NCBI GenBank assembly: GCA_030374805.1
Contig: JARGSG010000014.1
Coordinates: forward strand, 1,020,496 to 1,084,495
Origin: Gracilaria gracilis
Taxonomy: Eukaryota > Rhodophyta > Florideophyceae > Gracilariales > Gracilariaceae
Direction: 5' to 3'
Length of the DNA stretch: 64,000 nt
The stretch's first letter is position 1, and each line of letters starts with the position of its first letter. A program made the translations under genes and the position numbers. Positions 37,147-47,280 of the stretch are shown in pieces. The notes beneath the pieces were generated by a model. That model saw nothing but the letters and a program-made list of their open reading frames with translations. It was not told the origin of the DNA and made no database searches.

Positions 37147-37440
37147 CACACCCATGAGAAAAGCGCATATGCGTGTCCCCGCGAACCGAACGTAATACTG
37201 CAATATGATTGGCCACTGCAAATGGCTACATGCAACGTGGTTTGCACAAGTGGAACGTGTTGTATGGAGCGAGAAGGGCAGATGGAACAAGTGGTACGCT
37301 GTGATTGGCTGCAGCCTGTAGGTGGTGGCCAGTTATGCGTTAGCGGAGTATCTGTTATTATAGGCCATTGTGGGGGGTTGTGCAATGTATGCGATTCTGG
37401 GCTACTATGAAGGGTTTTGGAACGAATGTGCGATTCTGAG
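37147..37440 (+). mobile_element. Family A-like LTR fragment
   Basis: Starts CATGAGAAAAGCGCATATGCG and matches the interior of the A1 LTR in the opposite orientation, then ATGATTGGCCACTGCAAATG and CATGCAACGTGG, the same core found in A and B LTRs. Both LTR ends are missing. The direct join to B2 integrase sequence suggests recombination or a deletion rather than a simple insertion. Confidence 0.65.
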
Positions 37441-37930
37441 CTGCGCGAGGGTGTTGGCTGTGCCAGACCGAAATTGTCAATTTTTTAGAGCACGATATGG
37501 ATCATGGAGTTGGCATTGGATTTGGCACGATTTGATTTAGTTGTTTGAATTCGTATTGTGTTTTGCGCGCGCTCTGGCTGTCAGGCCCGTTCTTAACAGA
37601 GCATGGATTCATGAATACATGATACGTAAATTCAAACCACGCCTTGTGATTGGCGCGTTTGATTTAGACCCAGTTCTTTTCTTAAAGCCTCTTTTCGGAC
37701 AACGGTGTAAAGAATGTCGGACTTGGTGGACCTCAGACGGGTCGAAATCTCTCTGAGTAGCCCCACGGCTGCTAGGGCGGATTGTAAAGAGAGTGGAAAC
37801 ACGAGCTCCCCAAATGCGTGCAACGCAAAAAAGGGAACGTAAATTCGATGCAACTTTCTGCGTTGCAAGCCGCGTCTTGTGTTATAATCTGCAAGTACCA
37901 CTGCACTTTGCTCCTCGTCGCAATTCGATA
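37441..37930. other. No supported gene
   Basis: I see no recognisable domain or repeat. It may include the rest of a diverged family A LTR and the promoter of the SAP-like gene that follows. Confidence 0.35.
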
Positions 37931-39560
37931 ATGGCGGATTCCAACACACCTAGAACTCCTTCATCTCAAATATTGCCCCTGCCTCGAACTTAAACAATGC
38001 ATGTCCACTCGAAAGCAAAAATGCGTCATTGCCCAACCCCACATCACAAAGGTCACCTCAATATCGCGGCATCTCCACACCAGCGCAAGAGTCAATACAA
38101 GCACCTGACCAATGCTTACGTGTTCCTTTGCTTGATAACCCTACTTCGCCTCATTCCCGTCTTGTTTTGGGTGTACATCATGAAAATGCACATCGTAACC
38201 ACACCGAGAGTGAGGACCACCGTTTATGGCTCCGCCGAAGCCCAAGGGGACATAGGTCTATCTCACGCGTTATAAAAGTTTCCGAAGCACGCAATCAAGG
38301 TCCTACAACAAGCCAAGACAACGCTAGCCAACCTACGCCGTCCATAACAAATTCAGATCTGGATGGCGAGCTTTTGAAGTTTCAATCGTTTACGTTCCAG
38401 CACACTGACCATGTTGTTCGATTTCATTCTTTTCTACAGCTACGGCAGGTGAGAGATCTCCGAAAAATCAGCAAGCACTGGAAGCTGAAACAAAACAACA
38501 GGTCTCGGAATGAACTTATATCACGTTTATTAATCCATGTTTTTTACAGGATCGGAAAGGTTTGTTGCTGGATGGTCTTATCGACGCAAACCCAAAGCTG
38601 CAAGATTACAAAAAATGGGAGCAGGAGGCACAGGAGTCTTTTTACACATGGAATATCCTCCCGGAGGTGCCAACCATCATTGCAAGAATATCCCCAGGGG
38701 ACAAGGAGGAAGTCATAAAATAATTGGAACGTTTGGTAGAGGGCCCAGAAAACGAAGCACAGCAGGAGAACGAGAGAGCGCAGAACTTTACATTGAACGA
38801 ATTCGCAAGGCTCTGTGTGCTCCTGCGCGATGACGAGCGGTGCCGGCATGCGTTGCTAAAGGCAACAGGAGCGACGCTTACTAGGGCGGAACTGGACGCC
38901 AGGGTAACGAGGGATGCGTTTTGGGGTGTCATTGAATTGAGGTTTAACGACACGACAGTAGAGTCACGAGAGACGTTTGCCGGATATCTTGATGAAGTGG
39001 ACTCAAGTAAAAAACCATTGCAGCACAGGGGGGCGGCGCTATTGAAGAGTCAATTTTACGGATCTAAGAAGGAGTTTACTAAGACATACAATCGTTGGTC
39101 TGCATCAGGGCAGAACGACCCTAGCAGAGTGTCAAGATTTCTACCTTACTCTGGGTCCGGACAGTACACTGCAGAGGCGAAAAGAATACTTGTTCTTTTT
39201 TTGGTTTGCCGTTTGGGTACTGTGAAAGAAGATACGGAGCTTATACAGTTGGCTAAGAAGCTAATTCACTCAGCAACAGGGGGAACAGGGGGTAATGAAG
39301 AAGGTGTGGGTGAAGTGGAAGAAAGTGTCAATGAATCATCAACAAGACCGCAGACGAAGAAGAGAAAGAGTTCAGAATTGGAACAAAGTTTTGAGAACGT
39401 GTCGAAGCGCTTTGATAAGTTTAATGATATAATGGCGGAGCACTTGGAGATTCAAAAGGCGCAGAGCTCGACAACACAGAAGAAAAATATGGAGGCACCC
39501 GTACGTGCTCGGCAATTGAACGAGCTGTTCTCAGAAGTTATGGCTAGTGCGGATCTCTAA
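37931..39560 (+). pseudogene. SAP-domain-like protein gene, disrupted
   Basis: ATG at 37931 opens MADSNTPRTPSSQILPLPRT before a stop; frames then change through a Ser/Pro/His-rich region. Near 38440-38530 DLRKISKHWKLK and RNELISRLL resemble a SAP helix-loop-helix DNA-binding motif. TTTTTTACAG at about 38540-38549 looks like a 3' splice site, giving DRKGLLLDGLIDANPKLQDY. The frame then stays open to 39560 except for one TAA (38721-38723): an acidic/helical domain with FTLNEFARLCVLLRDDERCR, a basic KKRKSSELEQSFE segment, and a C-terminal coiled region. I do not recognise the full-length family. The LINE tail at 39561 abuts the stop, so the true C-terminus may be lost. Confidence 0.45.
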
Positions 39561-39950
39561 ATCCCGTGTGCTGCGAATGGAAAATACCCACCCGTTCTTC
39601 GGTTGCGCAAAGTTTCGCACCGAATGATGGGTATCCGATGGTACTTCAATGAGTTCCCAGCGAACCCAATGGAGGCACGTGATGTACTTGGGCACGAGTA
39701 CTGGAAGTACGGAAGACTGAAGGTACTACTCGGAATGGAAGATTGGTCACCTGGAGAGAGACAGGAGGCGACCGAAATACTAGAGGTATTGGAAGAAGCA
39801 CAGTTGTAAATCTGTGCTATAAGTAGTAAGAATGATTGCGTTGGTTCGTAATTGACCAAGTTAGTTTACACCTTGACAGTGTTACCCTGCTGCTCTTCAT
39901 GGGACATTGGGAACACTATAAATAAAAAGCAATTGATTGAAAAAAAAAAT
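39561..39950 (+). mobile_element. 5'-truncated LINE copy, 3' end only
   Basis: From ATCCCGTGTGCTGCGAATGG to a 10-A tail this is nearly identical to the last 390 bp of the LINE copies at 55730-56676 and 59454-60711, including the last 75 codons of the ORF (ending LEVLEEAQL at 39809) and the 3' UTR. No clear target-site duplication was found. Confidence 0.88.
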
Positions 39951-39961
39951 ACAAGCGCGCA

Positions 39962-40084
39962 ATGGCAAGCGACGATAATGACCTGAAGGAATTCGAGAAA
40001 GATACTTATCAGATGAACAAGGACCTTTACAGGGAGTTTCGCAAGAACATTCAACCAGGGAACTCTTCGCAGAATGATAGCTAA
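39962..40084 (+). CDS. Small acidic open frame, 40 residues
   Basis: ATG-started frame beginning MASDDNDLKEFEKDTYQMNK and ending NSSQNDS, lying 11 bp behind the LINE poly-A. Charged helical composition resembles the C-terminus of the SAP-like gene upstream, whose last residues are MASADL. It could be that gene's displaced last exon, or a chance frame. Confidence 0.3.
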   Translation: MASDDNDLKEFEKDTYQMNKDLYREFRKNIQPGNSSQNDS

Positions 40085-40299
40085 CCACTCTGTTTTCTTT
40101 TCTACTTTTCTCTTCTGTCCATGTTTCGTCTTTGTAGATACTTATGTGATCGCGGTGGCCGGGAGATCTCTTAGAGACTGGCCACCGGGTGGTGGTGGGA
40201 AACGTTCACATTCTTTGCGTTATAAACCTGAACTCTCTTGTTTGCTCTATAGTCAATAATTTCATCCCCATGCTGCGATCTCTTGCGTTTTAAAGCCGC
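40085..40299. other. No supported gene
   Basis: Pyrimidine-rich (TTTTCTTTTC-type) sequence followed by unremarkable bases; no coding signal seen. Confidence 0.35.
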
Positions 40300-41815
40300 C
40301 CGATACTTCTGCTAATGTATCTGATTCATGCTAACCTTGATCTTTCCAATTTGCCCCTTCTTCTTCCCGCTGATCTTCTGAATCGCCTTGCCTATTGCAC
40401 TTGGCGCTGCAACCGCACCCACTTTCTTAGCCTTTTTCTTCTTCCCAGCCGCTGTCGCTTTTTTTTGCCTTTCTTGATACCGTCTTGCAAGTCTCGCAAC
40501 CTTATTGAGATAGTCAGCATTTCATCCGGCTTTCCGCCTGCCCCACCGCCCTGATTGCTCTCCCTTGTGTTCGTCTTGGCAGCCGCACGCTTTTCAGTCG
40601 CTTGATTTTCTCCTCATCCAGGAAATCCTCATCCGAGCGCCTTTCCTTATCGATGTTTTCGAACCGGAAACCGGTACTGCCGATACAGAATCACATGGCG
40701 CCCAGTCATTTCTACACCCGGTGGCCTTGAGAATATAGAGTTGTTAAAAGAGCTATTTGGGATTGCTTCCTTCATCTGTCCTCCGACAGCACTTGCTTTA
40801 GTGCGGATGAAATTCGGCAGACCTGGGCGACCATTACTAAAACGATCTTGATTACCAGCCCTGGCTGTTGACACGTCTAGAACATACCCACTTTTGTTTG
40901 CTCGTAATAAATTCGCTTGAACGACATGTGGCGAGACCAATGCCATCGAATCGACAAGATTGCGCATTTGCGACGTCCGGGCGCTGTTTGCAGGTGAGTA
41001 TGGACTCGGAGAATCATACAGGTGGGCGTTGAGCATGGCTGCGTTGGCGGCCATGTTTTGGCGACGCTTCCTAAATTTCTCCTTCCAACGGTGGAGCATT
41101 TCCTTGTCCTTCTCAAGCTGCTGGCGAGTGTTGACGATGAGCTTTTCAGTTAGTCGACGCCGCTCGGTGGCTTTCTTTCTGAAGAGGTTGGTGGGTTCCT
41201 TTCCGTTGAAAAGCAGACAGTTGGACCAGAGGAGGTCGAGATCCTTACAGAATTCGCCAAGGCCCTTGTAATCGCTACCCAGGAGTTCGGAGCGCACGGT
41301 GGAGAGGTCCATAGGGCGTTTGATGAAACCATGGTAGTTGGCGACGCCCTTGACGGGTTCGAGGAAGATAGCATAGCGGTCTTTCTTGCTGAATTTATCG
41401 AGCACCTTGGCGCATCGCTGCTTGAAGCACTCTGCGAGGGGGGGCAGGCTCTCGCGGCCGTCACAGGGGCGTTGGGCTGACGTCCGCGCCCTCGGGCGGA
41501 GGAGGCTTTCTTTCAATCGGATGTGTTGGACTTGAGGGACGAGGTGGTGGCTGGGCGGTTGCGCTTGGCATCCCCCATGGGCGGGGAAAGGGGAGGGAGT
41601 ATGCAGGCGCGGTCAACCTCCAACATACTAGGAGGTGACTCCAATATCATGCCTTCGTCGGGTGCAAGTTGCACCGTCCGTGGGTCGCGCACAATTCCGT
41701 AGCGCTTCTGCGCCGGCACAAAGCGCAGCGGTGTAGTAGATTTAAAGAAGACTTTGGTGAGAGGTAATTGGTCGTCCTCCTCTTCGTCGGCGGCGCCTTT
41801 CGTGTCTACTACCAC
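40300..41815 (-). pseudogene. Bromodomain protein gene, frameshifted
   Basis: The ATG at 41815 opens an acidic N-terminus (MVVDTKGAADEEEDDQLP) that stays open to 41513. The next frame (to 40647) carries a bromodomain: FLEPVKGVANYHGFIKRPMD, LSTVRSEL, YKGLGEFCKDLDLLWSNCLL and FNGKEP, with the Asn of the usual acetyl-lysine-binding YN replaced in context by FN. A basic helical tail with WKEKFRKRRQNMAAN follows. Beyond 40647 other minus frames give FENIDKERRSDEDFLDEEKI, an Ala/Lys-rich linker and a very basic end (GKKKKAKKVGAV to VSMNQIH, stop near 40310). Bromodomains read acetylated histones. At least three frame changes (about 41515, 40650, 40600-40530) break the gene unless short introns account for them. 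Confidence 0.75.
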
Positions 41816-42639
41816 TGTGTGTTTTTTCGGGCCTAGCGCTCAGCGTTCATGAGGCGCTTTTGCTCCTCTGTGACGTGATCGAGCGACATGGACCAGCTCT
41901 GAGGCGGCGCGTTTGACGGGTGTTGTTGGGGAGCAAACAATGGTGGCGCGGAAGATGTGGCATGCACGGGGCCGTTTGGTTGCGCTGGTTAATATAAATG
42001 TTGGGAAGGTTTGTCATCATCTTTCTCGTAGTCTTCGTCGTCGTCCATGGCCGGCTTAGGCTGGCTTGCACATCGTCGAGTTCATCCAGATCGTCGAAGT
42101 CGTATAAGCCGAATACGCCCTCTACACACGCCCACGTCATTCGCCGGGCCCATCCGCCACGCGCACGCCACGCACACCTTCGGCGCGCCTGGGCCCGTGC
42201 GCCTGTGCGCACCGCATCGCTCGCCACGCGCAGCGGTCGCACGAACGCCTCTCTCGCCATCATGGCGCGAGCAGACGCAGTCAAAGTGGCCGCGCGCGCA
42301 CCGCGAAGAACCGCCGCGCGCGCGCGCACTGGGAAACGCCGCCGCGCGCACGTACTGCGAAACATCGCCGCGCGCGCGCACTACTGCGAAACACCGCCGT
42401 GCGCGCGCGCGCGCCGAGCGGTGAACGGGAGATGCCGCCGCCACCACGTGGACGTGCGCTGTGCACGCCACGCGCCACTCAACACGTCACACGTTGCACG
42501 TGGCGTGCATGCACTGGTCATCGTCGATTGGCACGTCGCTCCACGTGTGCCACGCACACCGTCTCCACCGCGCTGAGCTCCACGGCGCGCGCGCGCGAGC
42601 CGACGCTCCCTCCTCCAAAATAACCGCGCGCGGCGGCGT
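41816..42639. other. No supported gene; very GC-rich, CG-alternating
   Basis: Runs of GCGCGCGC (about 42300-42420 and 42585-42600) make all six frames long and open with Arg/Ala composition. I regard these frames as base-composition artefacts. Confidence 0.4.
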
Positions 42640-42780
42640 TTGGCGTTGTTCCTCGCGCACCTTCGCCACGCCATCGTCACTGTCGCCGTCGTCACCGTCG
42701 CCGTCGTCACCGCCCCCGCCCAACCCCCTTCCACCGAATCTCCTACCTCCCACCTACGCCACCGTCATCCCACGCTTCTC

Positions 42781-43190
42781 CGCCGTCCGCTGTCGCTCGC
42801 CGTTTCCCTTTGTGTTGCCCGCCTTCGCCGTGGCGCGCTGCTGTCACTCTCGTGCGCGTTCCGAGCTGCCCTCAGTCGGCGCCCACTGGTTCTTCTTCCT
42901 CCAACCCACGCCACCGTCAACCCGTGCTTTTTCGCCGTCCGCTGTCACTCGCCGTTTCCCTTCGGGTTGATCACCTTCTCAGTTGCGCGCTGCTGTCGAT
43001 CTCGTGCGCGTCCCGAGCTGTCCTCCGTCGGCGCTACTGTACCGCCTCCCACCGACTCTCCTCCCTACCAACCACGTCACCAGCAACCTGCGTTTTTCCG
43101 CCGTCCGCTGTCGCTCGCCGTCCCCCTTCGGGTTAACCGCCTTCTCAGTGGCGCGCTGCTTTCGTTCCCGCGCGCGCTCCGAGTTACTAA
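42781..43190 (+). repeat. Three-copy tandem repeat in front of the importin remnant
   Basis: The motif CGCCGTCCGCTGTCGCTCGC recurs at 42781, 42933 and 43099, each followed by CTTCTCAGTGGCGCGCTGCT-like and GCGTTCCGAGCT-like sequence, so units are about 152-166 bp. The last copy abuts the first importin-like codons at about 43187. An open frame runs through the repeats into importin, but its protein is not importin-like. Confidence 0.7.
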
Positions 43191-45869
43191 TGGCAATGAG
43201 GAGGATGCAATGAGTGCCATCGAGATGCTCATTGAAGTTGTCGAGAGCGAGCCCTGCTTCTGCAAGAAAGACCTCCCTGATGTCTGTGGTGTCATGTTGA
43301 AGGTTTGTCAGAAAACCAATTCTGCGTCGGAAGGAGGGCCACGTCAAGTCAGTTTGGAGTTCCTCGTATCTATCGCCGAGAAGCTTCCAACCCAATGTAG
43401 GAAAATGGGCACCTTTGTTTCCAACGTGTTTCCAGTCGCCCTGCAAATGATGCTCGAAATTGAGGACGATCGCGATTGGTATGACCAGGAAGATGAGGAC
43501 GATACAAATGAGTACACTCATTTCGACTGTGGACAAGAAAGTTTAGATCGCTTGGTTATTGCTCTTGGAGGCAAGGCCGTGCTGCCTGTCGCTGAATCCC
43601 TTATCTGTGCCTTCTTGTGAAACACAAATTGGGTCTACCGACATGCGGCACTTCTTGCCATTTCACAAATTGGCGAGGGCTGCCGCAAGCAAATCGAACA
43701 AAAGTTGGCCACAGTCATTCACCTCGCGTTGGAAAGGTTCTTAGATCCACACCCTCGTGTGCGCTGGGCCGCCATTAACTGTATTGGGCAAATGTACACT
43801 GATTTTGGGCCTCGCATTCAGCAGAAGTAGCACAAGCAGATTGTGACTTCCCTAATCACTGTTATGGATGATAAAAATAACCCACGAGTCCAAAGCCACT
43901 CTGCTGCTGCTGTCATCAACTATTGTGATGAGGCGTGGCCCGAGGCGATTGCTCCCTACCTGGACCAACTTTTGGGCAAGTTGCAGACTTTGCTCAATGC
44001 GAATCATCGCATTACGCAGGAACAAGCTGTAACTGCTATTGCTGCTGTCGCTGACGCCGCCGAGGAACATTTTGTGCACTATTACGACTGGTTCATGCCG
44101 CGACTAAAGCAAGTGTTGTCGACCACGACTGGGCACAAGGACTTGCGGAGGTTGCGTGGAAAGGTCATGGAATGTATATCGCTTGTTGGATTGAACGTTG
44201 GCTTCGAGAAGTTCAGTCCAGACGCAGACGAAGTGATGAAAATGCTCGTCAACACTGCAGCTGCCCATGCCGATGATCCAGACGATCCGCAGAGCTTTTA
44301 TCTTATGCAGGTTTATGTACGCATTTGCCGATGTCTCAAGGATTCGTTTATTCTTTATCTGCCGCATGTGATGCCAAGACTGCTCGAAGCTGCATCTCAA
44401 AAACCGGATATTACTGTTCTGGATATCCTTGAGGATGACGACGGCCAGGATGGGGAGAGGTATGGGACTCTCACAATTGGTGACAAGATGGTCGGACTCA
44501 GGACCTCTGCCTTGGAGGACAAGCCCGTGGCCTGCACTATGCTCACTTGCTTTATAGCTGAACTCCGCGGTGGATTCTACGACTACGTTGCGCAGGTGAC
44601 TGAACTTATGGTACCGTTGCTCAAGTTTTTCCACTATGAGGATTGCCGATCTGCCGCAGCCAATTGTATCCTAGACCTGATAAGGTCTGTGATGGAGTCT
44701 GGGAAAGATCCCTCCGGATCGCAGGTGATAAGTATCATAAACTTTTCGTTGCCTCAGCTACTGGATGCGATCCGTGGGGAACCAGACCCGGATGTACTGA
44801 TTCATATGCTAGATTCTCTTGTGCAAATTGGGAGCATTGTCGGACCTCCGGCTATTCCACGCGAGACTATGATTCCGGTGGCAAAAGCAATCAGCATAGT
44901 ACTCCTCGAGAGCGAGGCAAGAAACATGGAGAGAAGGCAAATAGCGGAACACTAGGAGTGGGACGAAGAGGCGAATGAAGAGGCTGCGGCGGAGGAAGCC
45001 AAGGAAGAGGAACTGGTTTCGAGAGTGACTACTGCAACCAACGCTTTCTTGCGTGTGCATGGAAATTATGGCTTTGTTGAGGCGTTCACGAACACGCACG
45101 AGTTGAGTGAAGGGTCTGAAGCTGTATCGACCATGAGCATTTTCTGGTTGCGGTTGCAGGATAATCGACCATCCTATGAACGACAGGCGGCGCTGTGCGT
45201 GTTTGATGACTTGATTCTTCACGGTGGACGTGAAGGGTTATTGGTGAATGTACTACCTGCGATGTGCGTTTATGTAATAAATCCTAACCCTGATGTGCGT
45301 CAAGCAGCTTACTACGGGGTGGGTGTATGAGCTCGGGTCGTTGGAAAGCATTTCGCCGCCTCTGCAACGCCTGCTTTCTTATCTCACCTTGAAGGGGTGG
45401 TCAGACATCCGAATGCACGTTCGAGTACGGACTTGGACGCCACCGATAATGCTGTAGCGGCTCTAATGAAGATCATAGAATTCCAGCCGAATTATATTGG
45501 TGACAAATCGTACTCGTATGGAGCTCTGGTGGTGGACTATTTGCCCGCCAAGGCAGACGAATCTGAGGCGCGAGTGATGTATTCTGCTCTGATGCGGTTT
45601 GTGCAGACTGGTGATTCGAGGTTCCTGGGGGAAAACTTTGTAAACCTGCCGCGAATCTTCTCTTTGATTTTGTGCATCTTGGGCACGAACACTATCGACA
45701 AAGAGGGTAGTCGAATGGCGATTGAAGTGATCAATGGCATTCGGAGTCAATGGCGATTGAAGTGACCAATGGCATTCAAAGTAAGTACCCACAAATGCTT
45801 CACGCGGCTACTGCGAATCTGTCTGAAGCACAGCGTCAAAAGCTGGTGACGGTTGTGAACTCTGCATAA
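43187..45869 (+). pseudogene. Importin-5/karyopherin beta-3-like gene, N-truncated with in-frame stops
   Basis: One frame resembles RanBP5/importin-5 from the first third of the family to its C-terminus: ALGGKAVLPVAESLI, NWVYRHAALLAISQIGEGC, DPHPRVRWAAINCIGQM, RVQSHSAAAVINYCDEA, YYDWFMPRLKQVL, LRRLRGKVMECISLVGLNVG, VACTMLTCFIAELRGGFYDY and QAAYYGVGV. These are HEAT repeats that bind Ran-GTP and nuclear import cargo. The N-terminal few hundred residues are replaced by the tandem repeats. Stops at 43618-43620 (TGA), 43828-43830 (TAG), 44953-44955 (TAG) and 45328-45330 (TGA) interrupt the frame, with no indel for 2.5 kb. A 35-bp duplication then shifts the frame before the end (KYPQMLHAA to VVNSA, stop 45867-45869). 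An importin fragment at 48404 keeps Cys (TGC) where this copy has the last TGA. Confidence 0.88.
45715..45784 (+). repeat. 35-bp perfect-register tandem duplication
   Basis: 45715-45749 and 45750-45784 differ at only a few positions (both begin ATGGCGATTGAAGTGA). The duplication adds 35 bp, which shifts the importin frame by two and creates the stop at 45763. Confidence 0.9.
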
Positions 45870-46229
45870 ACAAGAGAGCGGAGATTTCCGGATGTTAAAC
45901 AAAACAATGAAAAAGTGGTAGTGTAGAAAAGTGCGGTAAAAAAGTAAAGTTGGTGTATTGGTGAGTTGGTGCGGTTGCTTGGACAACGGTGCCTTAAGGG
46001 CATCGGGTTTTAGCTTAAGTGGAGTGTAGTTGGAGATTAGGACAGTTAGTTCTGGAGCTGACGCCAGTTCTGGAGATCGATTTCAAGGGAACGGGTACGG
46101 TTACAGGACATGTCGTGGTCGTGGTCGTGGTCGTCGAGAGCGGTGACTGCGGGGGACGGGAGTCTTGATAGCAAGGTGTGGGCAGGGGATTTGTGATATG
46201 TATGGATCGTTTATGATGCTGGACAGGTA
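45870..46229. other. No supported gene
   Basis: Intergenic stretch between convergent importin and hydrolase remnants, with a TCG/GTCGTG microsatellite at about 46113-46137. Confidence 0.4.
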
Positions 46230-47037
46230 GGGTGGGTTGTACATTGATTGAGCATGGTGTCTCGTATCTGAGGCCATGTGGAGGATTCGGCGTTGACCAG
46301 GTCGAAATGCGTTGCGGCGGAGAAAACGTCGAGGACGAACGAGGCCGTTTTTCGGGTTTCGAAGACAGGGGCGTCTCGAATGCTCTCGCACAGGCTGTCA
46401 ATGACGGAAATGGAACATCTACGTCGCTGGCGGCAGCGGTCAGACGGACATTGACGCAGGCAAGCTCGGGGGCCAGCGCGGTGGGACACGCTTGTTGGCA
46501 GTGCTCAAGTAGCTGATGCGGCGATCCATGCATTTAGCGCTGCACGGCGTCACCGTGGTCGCTGAGGCGGAGACGCGCGGCCAGTTGCAGATCGGCGGCG
46601 GGCGCGAGCGCCGACATGTGCGCGGGTAGAAAGCGAGCGTTTGCACGAACGAGGTGGGCGGCCAACCAGAGCGCCAAGGTGCCACTGGCGCTATGTCCCA
46701 GTAGAAAGATGATCTGCGTATCGACTCGCGACGATACGTGCGCCATGAGCGCGTCAAAAGCGGTGAGAACGTCGTGATTGGTGTGCGGCCAGCCCCATGA
46801 CGTATCGGCGCTGCGACGGTACTCGATCTCGGCCAGCACGAAGCCGTGTGCGGTGAGATCGAGCAGTAGCGCCTCGCACGCGGCGGTTGGCGGTTCCAGG
46901 CCGTGGCGCGTCTTCCAGAAGCCGCCGTTAAGAAAGACCACCAGCGGCGGTCGCACGTTTGCCGGTGGTGGGTAGTGTAGGCGCACGTACTCCGAGGCGG
47001 CGTCGCCGTACGAGAGGCGCTCGCTCGCAAGGTGCAT
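46230..47037 (-). pseudogene. Alpha/beta hydrolase (kynurenine formamidase-like), broken
   Basis: ATG at 47037 opens MHLASERLSYGDAASEYVRL, then PPLVVFLNGGFWK (the HGG-type oxyanion strand with Asn in place of His), FVLAEIEYRR, GWPHTNHDVLTAFDALM and the nucleophile elbow GHSASG. A TAA at about 46534 replaces a residue before MHGSPHQLLEHC, which continues the family's lid region in the same frame. A frame change near 46400-46450 leads to FSAATHFDLVNAESSTWPQI with the catalytic His, ending near 46214. The fold fits small esterases such as arylformamidase; the substrate cannot be read from the sequence. A nonsense codon plus a frameshift make it a pseudogene. Confidence 0.75.
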
Positions 47038-47280
47038 CGCGGCCTAAAGTGCGGATCGTGGGCGCAGTCTCTCCAGACAGCCGCGGCAGTCGCAGCCGTG
47101 CGTGGGATTTTATCATATCTAGGGCTGCGTGCGCACGTGCGCGCCGCGCGCGCGCACCGCAGTGGTGCGTCACGCCGCGTGCGTGTGCGCGCACCTGCGC
47201 GCCGTTGCTGGGCGCCTCAAAAAGCGGGCAGCAGCGCGCGCGTCGCTGCTCGCACCACACCTACGCTCCCGCCCCCGCCG

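Noticed and set aside
39541-39985. Target-site duplication around the LINE tail at 39561 (ATGGCTAGTGCGGAT / ATGGCAAGCGACGAT)
   Set aside because: The similarity is imperfect and does not abut the LINE ends, so it is more likely chance or related protein sequence.
42040-42640. Several long Arg/Ala-rich frames in both directions
   Set aside because: They follow GCGC-repeat base composition in all six frames and have no domain or conserved start.
43618-45330. Reassigned stop codons (TAG/TGA read as sense) to explain interrupted frames
   Set aside because: B1, A3 pol, the LINE and the Harbinger gene are open without using internal stops, and the stop positions correspond to different residues (Gln, Tyr, Cys, Lys, Trp) in relatives. 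One code change cannot explain this.
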